NCBI RefSeq assembly: GCF_023715145.1
Contig: NZ_JAMBNP010000005.1
Coordinates: 62,001-126,000 of the forward strand
Direction of reading: 5' to 3'
Source of the DNA: Paenibacillus glycanilyticus
GTDB lineage: Bacteria > Bacillota > Bacilli > Paenibacillales > Paenibacillaceae
Length of the DNA stretch: 64,000 nucleotides
Of this stretch, positions 9,466 through 18,291 are shown one piece after another. Below the pieces are notes generated by a model, which was not told the DNA's origin, searched no databases, and saw only the letters and a program-made list of their open reading frames with translations. The translations under genes and the position numbers were made by a program. The first letter of the stretch is position 1. The number at the start of each line of letters is the position of its first letter.

Positions 9466-11271
9466 ATGAGAAAAATTTCGTTCCGGCTGGCGTCGTCCTT
9501 CCGCAACCGCATGATCTTTATCTTTCTACTTATTATCATTGTCCCGTTCCTGCTCTTCGCCTACTACTCCCATATCAAGTCGATTGAGGGGATCTCCGAG
9601 ACGAATACCAAGATGACGATGAGCTATCTTCAGCAGGCGAAGAAGAACTTCGAAATCTATTTAAATAACCTGAATGAACAGGTAAATGAGGTCATCGGCA
9701 ATAAATCCGTCCAGGAGCTTCTGTACAAGGAGCCGGCCGATGAGCAGGAGGAAGAATCGTTCGCCGTTAATATGGTGACGGCTCTTTATCACGCGACGCC
9801 GGTCATTGATGCTTTCCGGGTGAAGGTGTATCCCATTAATCCGACGAAATACCCTTCGTACATGCGTTCCATTGATGAATCGGCGAGAATCGGCGACCAG
9901 TATTGGTTCCAGCGCTCGAAGGCAACCGTCGAACCAACCTGGTATTTGACGATGCCCAAGCAGGGGCGGTATGCCAAGCCGCTGCTGACGTATGTGAAGC
10001 GGTTCTCCGGGCTGTACGATTCGAAGCTTCGCGGTCTTATCGCGACCGATTTGTCCGATGATTTCCTGGAGCGATATTTCTCTCCGTCCGATCAGCTAAA
10101 GGATCAGAAGCTGCTGCTGGTGAACGAGAAAGGGATCGTTCATTACGATTCGGCAATGAATGAATGGACGGGGCAGCCGTTCCCTTCGGATTCTTTTATC
10201 AGCTATATGAAAAAAAGCGACGCAGGCTCGCAGTCGATCACCATTAGCGGCCATACCTACCTGGCGACCTACGTGACGATGGCCAACCATCCTTGGACGA
10301 TCGTCAGCCTAACCCCGCTGAAAGAGCTGACCGGCGCGATGGATGAGATAAACCGGGTCCTTATTATTTTCCTCATTGTCTATTTGCTGTGCTGCATCAG
10401 CGTGGTCATCTATCTGACCGTCATTTACACGCAGCCGATCGCTCATCTTGTCCGCTTGATGCGCAAGCTGGAATCGGATAATCTCCATTATTTATCGCCA
10501 TGGTCCTCCCGCAAGGATGAGGTTGGCTGGTTGTACCGGAGCGTTGGCAGCATGGTTCACCGGATTGACGGACTTATTAAAGAGGCAGCACGCTCGGAGC
10601 GCAACAAGAAAGCGCTGGAGTTCCAGGTGCTGAGCCATCAGATTAATCCGCATTTTCTGTATAACACGCTGGAGTCGATCCGGTGGAAGGCAGAAAATCA
10701 CGGCCGAAGCGATATTAGCGAAATGGTATCGGCGCTTGGCAATCTGCTCCGCCTCAGTCTCAATCAAGGGAAAGAGATTACGACGCTGAAGCGGGAATTC
10801 GATCAGGTAAAAGCTTATGTGGCCATTGAGCAGGCAAGGATGGGCAAGACCGTCCGGATCCTGTACGCGGGAGATGAGGAGACGCTTGATCTGCCGTTCC
10901 TTCGCCTGCTCCTGCAGCCCCTCGTGGAGAATGCGATTCAACACAGCGTACGGGATAACTTTGATAAAGGTAAAATCATGATTGCGGCAAGGCGGGAAGA
11001 GGATGATATCGTTATTGATATCGCCGATAATGGGAAGGGCATTCCGCAGCATGTGCTAGACCAGCTGGAGCAAGCCGAGGAGCCGGCGGGCAGCAAATAC
11101 TCGCCTTCGCGCAGAGGAGTGGGGCTGCGAAATGTGAATGAGCGGCTGAAGCTGTATTTTGGCGAGGCGTATAAGCTGAAGATCGTAACCGGGCCGGAGA
11201 CGGGAACCAAAATTACGTTAAGGCATCCTGTACTGAGGGAAGGCCAGGAGCTGGAAGCAAGGCTGGAATGA
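9466..11271 (+). CDS. YesM-type sensor histidine kinase
   Basis: 601 residues. TM1 (IFLLIIIVPFLLFAYY), an extracellular dCACHE-like sensor of about 260 residues, TM2 (VLIIFLIVYLLCCISVVIYL), a HAMP segment, then a His_kinase domain with LSHQINPHFLYNTLES; H396 is the phospho-acceptor. The HATPase domain has LVENAIQHS and DNGKGI. ATG 9466 was preferred because AAGGCAGG precedes it; an open frame extends 34 codons upstream without membrane or domain features. It is probably co-transcribed with the solute-binding lipoprotein 47 nt downstream and is the best partner for the YesN protein at 4821. Confidence 0.9.
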   Translation: MRKISFRLASSFRNRMIFIFLLIIIVPFLLFAYYSHIKSIEGISETNTKMTMSYLQQAKKNFEIYLNNLNEQVNEVIGNKSVQELLYKEPADEQEEESFAVNMVTALYHATPVIDAFRVKVYPINPTKYPSYMRSIDESARIGDQYWFQRSKATVEPTWYLTMPKQGRYAKPLLTYVKRFSGLYDSKLRGLIATDLSDDFLERYFSPSDQLKDQKLLLVNEKGIVHYDSAMNEWTGQPFPSDSFISYMKKSDAGSQSITISGHTYLATYVTMANHPWTIVSLTPLKELTGAMDEINRVLIIFLIVYLLCCISVVIYLTVIYTQPIAHLVRLMRKLESDNLHYLSPWSSRKDEVGWLYRSVGSMVHRIDGLIKEAARSERNKKALEFQVLSHQINPHFLYNTLESIRWKAENHGRSDISEMVSALGNLLRLSLNQGKEITTLKREFDQVKAYVAIEQARMGKTVRILYAGDEETLDLPFLRLLLQPLVENAIQHSVRDNFDKGKIMIAARREEDDIVIDIADNGKGIPQHVLDQLEQAEEPAGSKYSPSRRGVGLRNVNERLKLYFGEAYKLKIVTGPETGTKITLRHPVLREGQELEARLE

Positions 11272-11318
11272 GTGACAGGTTGTTCAATGCAATGCCGCTA
11301 TAAAAGGAGGAGTAGGAA

Positions 11319-12650
11319 TTGAATAACAGACGTTACGTTGTTGGAAGTTTACTCCTGACGGTTGTGCTTGTTCTTGCTGCATGCTCCGGCTATACGCCTG
11401 AGCCTTCCGGCAAATCCCCGGAAACGGAGCATGCTGCCGTTACCCTAAGGCTGCTCACCTGGGCGGGTGACCGCTATCAGCAGCTGTTTGACAGGTTTCA
11501 TGAGAAGTATCCCTGGATCACGATCGAACCGGTCAAGGTAGAAGCGAACGAGAAGGACATTATGGCGAAGATCAAGGAGCTGCAGAAGGCGGGAACACCG
11601 GCCGATCTGGCCTGGATTGACGGGGATCTGCTGGCTTACGAGCAGCAAGGATTGCTTGAAAATCTTAAACCCTATATGGATAAAGATACGTCCTTTCAGG
11701 ACAAGGTGCTCCCGGACGGCCATTTCGACACAATGAATTTCCGGGGGCGGAGACTAGCGGTTCCGTTCGTGGATGTGCCGATGTGGATAGTCGTCAACAA
11801 GGATCTATTGGCGAGGCATGGGGTGGACATGCCGCCGAATACATGGACCTTTGACGATTTCCGCACTATCGCAAAGCAGGTGACAGATCCGAAAGAAGGC
11901 GATTACGGACTTACGACAAGCAATGAATTTGTGATGCGCCTTCTGCCGTTGAAGGCCGCTGCGGATGGGCATGCGCAGAACCTGGCTTATCTGAATGAGG
12001 GCATGACGCAAAGTCTGCTAAATTCGCCGGCTGTTCTGGACGATATCCGTTGGCTCACCGCGTTTGTCACGGAAGACGGCTCCATGCTCTCTTGGTCTAA
12101 AGCCAAGGAGCAGCATGATGTCGCTCGCAATTTCCTGAACGGAAAAACCGCCTTTGAGGTCGGAGGCGATTGGCTGCTGCCGCGTTTGCAGAAGGAAGCC
12201 GGATTTAACTGGGATATCCTCCCGTTCCCGCGCGGGGAGCAGAACCAATATTCTTTCCATATCTATGGTCCGCTTGCCATGCTTAGCGGTTCGCGGCATA
12301 AGGAAGAAGCCTACAAATGGATCAGCTTCCAGTTCGAGCTGGAAGCGCAGAAGTGGAAGATTGACGAAGGCGCCAATGCCTCCGTCATTGACCCCGAGCT
12401 GACCGATTATATCGACCAAGCGCCAATCTGGCAGGGCCGGAATATTGAGGCGGTCAAGATGACCAAAGACAATGTTCTCGTCCTGCCAGGCGCAACCATC
12501 CCCGGCTTCTCCGAGTACAACTGGGTCAACATGATCAACGAGATCGTGTTCAACGGCTACGATATCAAGCATCTGATCCCGGAGACCGAGGCGTGGAACA
12601 AGAAAACGCTCCGGCTCCGCGAGCAGTGGAAGCAGCAGGCCGCCAAATAA
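11319..12650 (+). CDS. Extracellular solute-binding lipoprotein (family 1), no adjacent permease
   Basis: 443 residues. A hydrophobic signal and lipobox LVLAAC give the lipidated Cys22. The rest is a sugar-type family 1 binding protein (VTLRLLTWAGDRYQQLFDRF, ADLAWIDGD, NFLNGKTAFEVGGDWLLP). TTG 11319 follows AAAGGAGGAGTAGGAA. No permease genes are next to it; the nearest are at 14695, on the far side of a MATE gene and two terminators. In operon with the YesM kinase, it may supply ligand to the sensor or use a distant permease. Confidence 0.88.
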   Translation: MNNRRYVVGSLLLTVVLVLAACSGYTPEPSGKSPETEHAAVTLRLLTWAGDRYQQLFDRFHEKYPWITIEPVKVEANEKDIMAKIKELQKAGTPADLAWIDGDLLAYEQQGLLENLKPYMDKDTSFQDKVLPDGHFDTMNFRGRRLAVPFVDVPMWIVVNKDLLARHGVDMPPNTWTFDDFRTIAKQVTDPKEGDYGLTTSNEFVMRLLPLKAAADGHAQNLAYLNEGMTQSLLNSPAVLDDIRWLTAFVTEDGSMLSWSKAKEQHDVARNFLNGKTAFEVGGDWLLPRLQKEAGFNWDILPFPRGEQNQYSFHIYGPLAMLSGSRHKEEAYKWISFQFELEAQKWKIDEGANASVIDPELTDYIDQAPIWQGRNIEAVKMTKDNVLVLPGATIPGFSEYNWVNMINEIVFNGYDIKHLIPETEAWNKKTLRLREQWKQQAAK

Positions 12651-12658
12651 AGAAGAGA

Positions 12659-12682
12659 AGCTGTCCCAGTGGACGGCTTTTT
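12659..12682 (+). terminator. Terminator
   Basis: AGCTGTCC, loop CAGT, GGACGGCT (one T-G wobble), then TTTT. It closes the kinase-lipoprotein operon. Confidence 0.7.
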
Positions 12683-12762
12683 GGCTTCTTGTCTGATCTG
12701 CGAAAATGACTTTTTTTTCCGCAACTATACCCAAGGATAGTAACTGATCTTTATATCACTTC

Positions 12763-12791
12763 TTTTCAGCGGGGAGACTCCCTCCTATAAT
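12763..12791 (+). promoter_or_regulatory. Predicted sigma-A promoter of the MATE gene
   Basis: -35 TTTTCA (12763-12768), 17-bp spacer, -10 TATAAT (12786-12791). The spacer contains the imperfect palindrome GGGGAG-A-CTCCC, which could be an operator. Confidence 0.55.
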
Positions 12792-12855
12792 GAATACAGG
12801 TTTTGCCTAGGGTAAAGACCGGGTACAATCGAATTCTTTATGAAGAGGTGCAGTC

Positions 12856-14220
12856 TTGCAGTTGGTCAAACGAATCCTAGCCTTAGCGATTCCGTCTATC
12901 GCCACATTCTCCTCCATGACTTTTACCGGATTGCTGGTGCTTATGATTGTCGGAAATCTGGGGGCGGCTTCCATTGCGGTTGTCGGCATTACGAACATTA
13001 TCATCTATAATCTATGGGCTTTATTCTCCGGCGTACAAGGAGCGATTAACTTTCTCGTCGCCCAGAATTATGGCTCCGGCAATATCCGGCAGGGAAACCA
13101 ACGGATGCAAATCGCGCTATTCATTACAGCCGTACAGGGAATTACCTTGCTCATAGGCAGCTTTCTGCTTCCTTACGGTATTCTTTATCTTATGGGCTCG
13201 AATGAGACCATCCTCACTCTTGGCTCTCCTTATCTGATGGTGAGAATGATTGCGCTGATCTTTACGATGTTTAATACCGTATTTTTCGCTTATATGCGGG
13301 CCGTCGGGGATACGCGCACGCCAATGACCCTCTCGCTCATTAATAGCGCTTTAGTGGTCACCTTAACCTACGTCCTTGCCTATGGAAAGTTCGGGTTTCC
13401 GGAGCTTGGGCTTCAAGGAGCGGCTTGGAGCATGGTGGCTGCCGAAGGGGTCACCTTCTTGCTTGGTTTGCTAGTCTATTACGGTTTCCAGAGCGGCATG
13501 TACGCAACGCGAAGCTGGGTACGCATCGAGGTTGAACAGGTGCGCCTGTTGTTGTACGAGAGCATTAAGCTGGGCATAACGGAGCTATCCAACAGCGTTG
13601 GAATGCTGGTGTTTACCGCATGCATTACAAGGCTTGGCACAACCGCCATTGCCGCCAATGAGATTGCCCTTAACATCTTATCCTTCGGGTTCATGCCTTC
13701 TAATGGCTTCGGCGCTGCGGCTACGATCGGGATTGGCCAGGAAGTGGGCAAAGGCAACGGCGCTACTGCCAGAAGATTCGGGATTGTGACGGTTTATCTG
13801 GGACTTATCTTTATGGCGTTGATCTCGGTCGTCTTCTTCCTGTTCGCCTTGCCGATCGCCAAGCTTTACACCTCGGAGAGGGAAGTGTACGAAACGGCGA
13901 TTTCGCTTATCCATCTAACCGCTTGCGTCCAGCTGTTTACGGGGGCAAACATTATCTTCGGCGGCGGACTTCGAGGCATAGGAGACACGACGTTCTTGTC
14001 CCGGACGGCACTTGTCTTAAACTGGCTGTTATTCATCCCGCTAACGATTCTGTTAACCAGGGTATTCGATTGGGGACAAACCGGCGCTTGGTCCGCGCTA
14101 TGCTTGCTAATCGTTCTTTCGGCGGTTGCCAACGGATGGCGCTATCTGACTCTCGACTGGTCGCGCGTGAAAGTGAAAACAGGCAAAATGCCGGCAGCAT
14201 CAGCTGCGGGACATATGTAA
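12856..14220 (+). CDS. MATE family efflux transporter
   Basis: A 454-residue polytopic membrane protein with about 12 predicted helices in two homologous halves, as in multidrug and toxin extrusion transporters that use Na+ or H+ gradients. Typical segments are VAQNYGSGNIRQGNQR in the first half and IGQEVGKGNGATARR in the second, the equivalent loop of each repeat. TTG 12856 has AGAGGTG five nt upstream. It has its own promoter and two terminators after it, so it is transcribed alone. The substrate cannot be inferred. Confidence 0.88.
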   Translation: MQLVKRILALAIPSIATFSSMTFTGLLVLMIVGNLGAASIAVVGITNIIIYNLWALFSGVQGAINFLVAQNYGSGNIRQGNQRMQIALFITAVQGITLLIGSFLLPYGILYLMGSNETILTLGSPYLMVRMIALIFTMFNTVFFAYMRAVGDTRTPMTLSLINSALVVTLTYVLAYGKFGFPELGLQGAAWSMVAAEGVTFLLGLLVYYGFQSGMYATRSWVRIEVEQVRLLLYESIKLGITELSNSVGMLVFTACITRLGTTAIAANEIALNILSFGFMPSNGFGAAATIGIGQEVGKGNGATARRFGIVTVYLGLIFMALISVVFFLFALPIAKLYTSEREVYETAISLIHLTACVQLFTGANIIFGGGLRGIGDTTFLSRTALVLNWLLFIPLTILLTRVFDWGQTGAWSALCLLIVLSAVANGWRYLTLDWSRVKVKTGKMPAASAAGHM

Positions 14221-14228
14221 TAATGAAC

Positions 14229-14260
14229 AAACAGCCGGTTATCTCGACCGGCTGTTTTTG
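14229..14260 (+). terminator. Terminator 1 after the MATE gene
   Basis: ACAGCCGGT, loop, ACCGGCTGT, then TTTTT. Confidence 0.85.
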
Positions 14261-14332
14261 GTATAGTCTTTAAGCGCTTATTATGCAACTATAGTGTTAA
14301 TTGCAGCAACCCCGACCCCACCCCCAACAAAC

Positions 14333-14358
14333 AAAGCCGTCCTTTCGGACGGCTTTTT
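14333..14358 (+). terminator. Second, tandem terminator
   Basis: AAAGCCGTCC, loop TTTC, GGACGGCTTTTT. It lies about 70 nt after the first terminator with no gene between them. Confidence 0.8.
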
Positions 14359-14694
14359 GCTGTCTGAACGAGAAATTAATAAGCCAGATAAGGATGTAGG
14401 GTATGCTCCTGAGGAGCGCAAGCGTCCGCCTTTGTCTTTGCGATATAATCGAGATTTCCTGCAGACAACAGCGCACCGAATGTGGGATGCAAGCGATCTA
14501 TCATCCCATATTCGGTGTAGCCGAAGGGACATACTCTACTCCACCAGATTGGCTATCCCCCTTACCTTCAATGCAAAAACAGCCCCAAGTTCGGCTTTGT
14601 TTAATCCCAAACTATAAAGGATAAGATCCACTCATGGTTTTCGATTTCCCTGAAATCTACAATAAAACTATCACAAGAGAGAAGGGAAAACGCT
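14359..14694 (+). promoter_or_regulatory. Long non-coding leader of the ABC transporter operon
   Basis: About 335 nt without a credible gene. It contains the 13-bp palindrome GCTCCTGAGGAGC (14404-14416), a TATAAT at 14444-14449 without a clear -35, the large hairpin at 14474-14517 (listed separately) and the small inverted repeat GATTTC-CCT-GAAATC (14643-14657) about 37 bp before the first permease. Short ORFs here lack ribosome-binding sites. The layout suggests a regulated promoter region for the sugar transporter. Confidence 0.5.
14474..14517. repeat. 16-bp near-perfect inverted repeat
   Basis: CACCGAATGTGGGATG (14474-14489) and CATCCCATATTCGGTG (14502-14517) pair over all 16 positions, with one G-T wobble, around a 12-nt loop. 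No T run follows, so it is not a terminator. It is either an RNA structure in the operon leader or a protein-binding site. Confidence 0.7.
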
Positions 14695-15618
14695 ATGAAA
14701 AATGGAGTCATTCGGGAATTGTTTAAAAATCGCACCTTACTGCTTATGTTCCTCCCTGTAGCGGTACTCCTATTTTTGTTCAACTACCTGCCGCTGGCCG
14801 GACTTGTAATCGCCTTCAAAGATTTTGACTTTACGAAGGGCATCTTCGGCAGCAACTGGATGGACCCGCTGTTTGATAACTTCGACTATCTGTTCTCGTC
14901 GGACACCGCGTTCCGGGCCGTGAGAAATACGATTTTGCTGAATGCGTTGTTTATCACGGTTGGCTTGATTTTCGAGGTTGGGTTCGCGCTTCTGCTGAAC
15001 GAGATCAGGAACAAATATTTCAAGCGGGTATCGCAGTCCCTGACGTTCCTGCCGTTCTTTATCTCCTGGATCGTCGTTGGCGTATTTGCCTACAACCTGC
15101 TCGACTTCGAGAGCGGCGCGGTTAACCACTTCCTTACAACTATCGGCCTGCAGCCGATCGACTTCTACAGCGAAGCGGGCCTCTGGCCGATCATCCTCAC
15201 CATCGCGGTAAGGTGGAAGGCAACGGGATACGGCACGATCATTTACCTGGCGGCTCTGACCTCCATCGACAACTCTTACTATGAAGCAGCCTCCATTGAT
15301 GGGGCAACGAGATGGCAGCAGATCCGTTATATCAGCCTTCCCATGCTGAGACCAACGATCATTATATTAACGCTGCTGGCCGTGGGAAGAATTATGAATG
15401 CGGACTTCGGGATGTTTTACGCGATGGTTGGCGACGCTTCCCTGCTGTTCCCGACGACAGACGTTATCGATACGTTCGTGTACCGCAGCTTGCGCAAATC
15501 CGGTGATATCGGCATGGCTTCCGCGGCGGGCTTCCTGCAATCGATGATTGCTTTCGTCCTGGTTATCGCAAGCAACTATGCAGCACGCAAAATCGATAAA
15601 GACTCGGCTATCTTCTAG
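14695..15618 (+). CDS. Sugar ABC transporter permease, LplB type
   Basis: 307 residues with six membrane segments. The EAA loop YYEAASIDGATRWQQIRYIS contacts the shared ATPase. It is the first permease of a carbohydrate CUT1-type importer of the LplABC/YtcP class, which imports oligosaccharides and typically borrows a multi-task ATPase such as MsmX encoded elsewhere; none is encoded here. ATG 14695 follows GAAGGGA. The second permease begins 17 nt after its stop, so the two are in one operon. Confidence 0.93.
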   Translation: MKNGVIRELFKNRTLLLMFLPVAVLLFLFNYLPLAGLVIAFKDFDFTKGIFGSNWMDPLFDNFDYLFSSDTAFRAVRNTILLNALFITVGLIFEVGFALLLNEIRNKYFKRVSQSLTFLPFFISWIVVGVFAYNLLDFESGAVNHFLTTIGLQPIDFYSEAGLWPIILTIAVRWKATGYGTIIYLAALTSIDNSYYEAASIDGATRWQQIRYISLPMLRPTIIILTLLAVGRIMNADFGMFYAMVGDASLLFPTTDVIDTFVYRSLRKSGDIGMASAAGFLQSMIAFVLVIASNYAARKIDKDSAIF

Positions 15619-15635
15619 AACGGAGGAAACACGAT

Positions 15636-16520
15636 ATGCTTGCCAAAAAATTCTCAATCTCGCAGTCTCTCATTATTCTCGTCATTTCCTTGTTCAGCTT
15701 GTCCTGTTTATTCCCGTTCATCATGGTTATTTCGGGCTCGCTAAGCACGGAGAACGACATTATCAATTATGGCTACACGTTATGGCCGAAGCACGTTACG
15801 TTTGATTCCTACCGGATCCTGTTTCTCGGCTCCAATCGGATTATCGACGCTTACGGCATCAGTATTCTCGTTACGGCAGCCGGAACAATCCTGTCCGTAT
15901 TCGTGACCAGCATGGGCGCTTATGTAATGGCAAGACGCTCCTTCAAGTACCGGAATATTTTATCCGTTTACGTCATCATTACGATGCTCTTTAACGGCGG
16001 TCTGGTGCCATGGTATATCATCTGCGTTCATTATCTCAATCTGAAGGACTCGCTGTGGGCACTGATTCTGCCGATGCTCGCCAACGCGTTCAATATGTTT
16101 CTCATTCGCAACTTCATGCATTCGATTCCCGAGGAGATTAACGAATCGGCGAAAATGGACGGCGCGGGCGAATTCAAAATTTTTTACCGCCTGGTTATGC
16201 CGCTATCGCTGCCCGTGCTTGCAACCGTTGGCTTGTTTGTCGCACTGAGCTATTGGAACGACTGGTTCCTTGGCCTGATGTTCGTCGACAAGCAGGAGCT
16301 GCAGCCGCTGCAGCTGCTCTTAAGAACGCTCGTCTCCAACGTCGAGTTCCTGAAGAGCTCCAGCAACGCATCGGCGATGCAGCGCATATCGGCGCAAATT
16401 CCGTCGGAATCCATCAAGATGGCGCTCACCGTCGTAACGATCGGCCCAATTGTTTTCCTGTATCCGTTCGTTCAGCGTTATTTCGTGAAGGGCCTCATGG
16501 TAGGCGCGGTAAAAGGATGA
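15636..16520 (+). CDS. Sugar ABC transporter permease, LplC/YtcP type
   Basis: 294 residues with six membrane segments and an EAA loop (INESAKMDGAGEFKIFYRLV). It is the second half of the heterodimeric permease with the preceding gene. The ATG is preceded by CGGAGGAA. The C-terminus QRYFVKGLMVGAVKG is the usual ending of the family. The solute-binding protein follows after 56 nt. Confidence 0.93.
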   Translation: MLAKKFSISQSLIILVISLFSLSCLFPFIMVISGSLSTENDIINYGYTLWPKHVTFDSYRILFLGSNRIIDAYGISILVTAAGTILSVFVTSMGAYVMARRSFKYRNILSVYVIITMLFNGGLVPWYIICVHYLNLKDSLWALILPMLANAFNMFLIRNFMHSIPEEINESAKMDGAGEFKIFYRLVMPLSLPVLATVGLFVALSYWNDWFLGLMFVDKQELQPLQLLLRTLVSNVEFLKSSSNASAMQRISAQIPSESIKMALTVVTIGPIVFLYPFVQRYFVKGLMVGAVKG

Positions 16521-16576
16521 CTATATCGGCTAACGCCGTGTAGTATATAAATGACAAGCATAAGGGAGAGGTCAGG

Positions 16577-18151
16577 ATGAAGAAGAAGATCCGCATCATG
16601 TCGTTAGCTCTTGCAACTACAATGTCGCTCAGCTTAATGCTATCGGCATGCAGCAGCTCCGGCAACGGCAATGGCAATGGCAACACGCCTAGCAACAGCA
16701 GCGGTGGGAACACTCCTAAAGAAAGCGCGGCAACCGAAAGTGCAGAGCCGGAAAAAGAAGTCACTCTGAAGTTCTATTTCGGCGGCGACAAAAAAGCGGC
16801 TACGGACGAAGTATGGTCCAAAGTCAGCGAGTACGTGAAGGAAAAAGGCCTTAATGTGAAATTCGATATTAACTTTATTCCGTTTGGCGATTTCAAGGAT
16901 AAAATGCTCGTTATGGCCGCTTCCGGCGACAAATGGGATATGAACTTTGACGGCGACTGGCTGTCCTATAAGCAAATGGCGGCTAAAGGCTCTTACATGA
17001 CCCTGAACGATCTGCTGCCGGAATATGCGCCTAACCTGTACAAGAAATACCAGGAGCAAGGCACGCTTGGCGCGGCTACCGTTAACGGCAATATCGTAGG
17101 TCTGCCATGGACGATGAAAATGAATGAACGCAAGTTTGTGGCTTGGCGTTCCGACCTGACGGAAAAAGCGGGTCTGGATATCCCGGAAGGCTCTGTTAAA
17201 ACCATCGAAGATATGGACAAACTGCTTCGCCAGATGAAGGAAGCTTATCCGAACGAAAGAATTAACCGTACAACGCCGCTGTCGATCTTTATGATCCGCG
17301 ACGAGTGGGTAGATCTGAACTTCCACGGTCTTGGCTTCTATCTAAGCGATCCTGCCGTAAAAGTTCAGCCGGTTGAGCAGCAGCCATTCTATCTGGAGGC
17401 ATCCAAGCTTGCGAAAGTATGGTACGACGAGAACCTCATCAACCGTGATGCGATGATCGACAAAACGGATGAAGCAGCCGAGTGGAGAAACGGCAAGAAG
17501 CTGGTAACCGTTACTTCCCACGAATGGGTTGAGGCAAATCCCGGCTTCTCCGATCCTTCTTATAAGCTGACGGCTTCCGAGTTCTATCCGGACAAAAAAT
17601 TCATTAACCGTACCGCGCTGGCTAACGTGGTTGCGATCAACCGCAACTCGAAAAACGCGGACCGCGTGCTCCGCTTCCTCGATATGATCGAGACGGACAA
17701 AACGTTGTACGACCTCGTGCAATACGGTATTGAAGGCAAAACCTATGTCCTGAACGGCGACACGGCCGAATATCCGGAAGGCATGGATACAACAACAAGC
17801 AACTACATGGAGTGGGGCGGCCAATGGGCGTTCTGGAAGCCGCAATTCATGCGTCCAACGATGACTTACGGACCAGGCTTCTGGGAGAACGAAGCGAAGT
17901 TCGCAAGCGAGCCTAACAATGTCAACTCGCCGATCGACGGTCTGTTCCTTGCGGAAGACACGATGAAGAACGAAGTGGCCAAGCGCGACGCGGCAAGCGA
18001 CGAGCTGAGCCGGCCAATCGAATTTGGCGTCGTGAAAGACGTAGACAAAGCAGTTAACGACTATATCGAAGCTCAGAAGAAAAACGGCCTTGATACCATC
18101 ATTACGGAAACTCAAAAGCAAATTGACGCATTCCTTGCGAACAAGAAGTAA
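16577..18151 (+). CDS. Extracellular solute-binding lipoprotein, LplA type
   Basis: 524 residues with signal peptide and lipobox LMLSAC (Cys25). A Gly/Asn/Ser spacer (SSSGNGNGNGN) is followed by a large family 1 oligosaccharide-binding protein (VTLKFYFGGDKKAATDEVWS, AASGDKWDMNFDGDW). The C-terminal part, with SRPIEFGVVKDVDKAVNDYI, resembles the DUF3502 region of LplA-like proteins. It forms a complete importer with the two permeases upstream. The terminator right after it separates it from the SLH protein, whose role in releasing oligosaccharides is suggested only by adjacency. Confidence 0.93.
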   Translation: MKKKIRIMSLALATTMSLSLMLSACSSSGNGNGNGNTPSNSSGGNTPKESAATESAEPEKEVTLKFYFGGDKKAATDEVWSKVSEYVKEKGLNVKFDINFIPFGDFKDKMLVMAASGDKWDMNFDGDWLSYKQMAAKGSYMTLNDLLPEYAPNLYKKYQEQGTLGAATVNGNIVGLPWTMKMNERKFVAWRSDLTEKAGLDIPEGSVKTIEDMDKLLRQMKEAYPNERINRTTPLSIFMIRDEWVDLNFHGLGFYLSDPAVKVQPVEQQPFYLEASKLAKVWYDENLINRDAMIDKTDEAAEWRNGKKLVTVTSHEWVEANPGFSDPSYKLTASEFYPDKKFINRTALANVVAINRNSKNADRVLRFLDMIETDKTLYDLVQYGIEGKTYVLNGDTAEYPEGMDTTTSNYMEWGGQWAFWKPQFMRPTMTYGPGFWENEAKFASEPNNVNSPIDGLFLAEDTMKNEVAKRDAASDELSRPIEFGVVKDVDKAVNDYIEAQKKNGLDTIITETQKQIDAFLANKK

Positions 18152-18191
18152 TAACGCGAAAGCAAGCTAACAAATATCGCAAAGACAAACA

Positions 18192-18236
18192 AGAGAAGCC
18201 AGCCTGATGACACCTATGGGGGGCTTCTCTTTTTCT
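18192..18236 (+). terminator. Terminator of the ABC transporter operon
   Basis: AGAGAAGCC (18192-18200) pairs with GGCTTCTCT (18222-18230) and is followed by TTTTCTC. Confidence 0.75.
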
Positions 18237-18291
18237 CGGCCTTGTAAGCGGATACAACCCTCAAATACATCTGCAAACTGGAGGTTTGATT

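Noticed and set aside
14474-14517. Insertion-sequence terminal repeat
   Set aside because: The arms are only 12 nt apart, so they form a hairpin rather than the ends of an element, and no transposase is present.
14294-14617. 107-codon ORF in the ABC operon leader
   Set aside because: It starts inside the second terminator region and covers the large inverted repeat; no ribosome-binding site and low-complexity composition.
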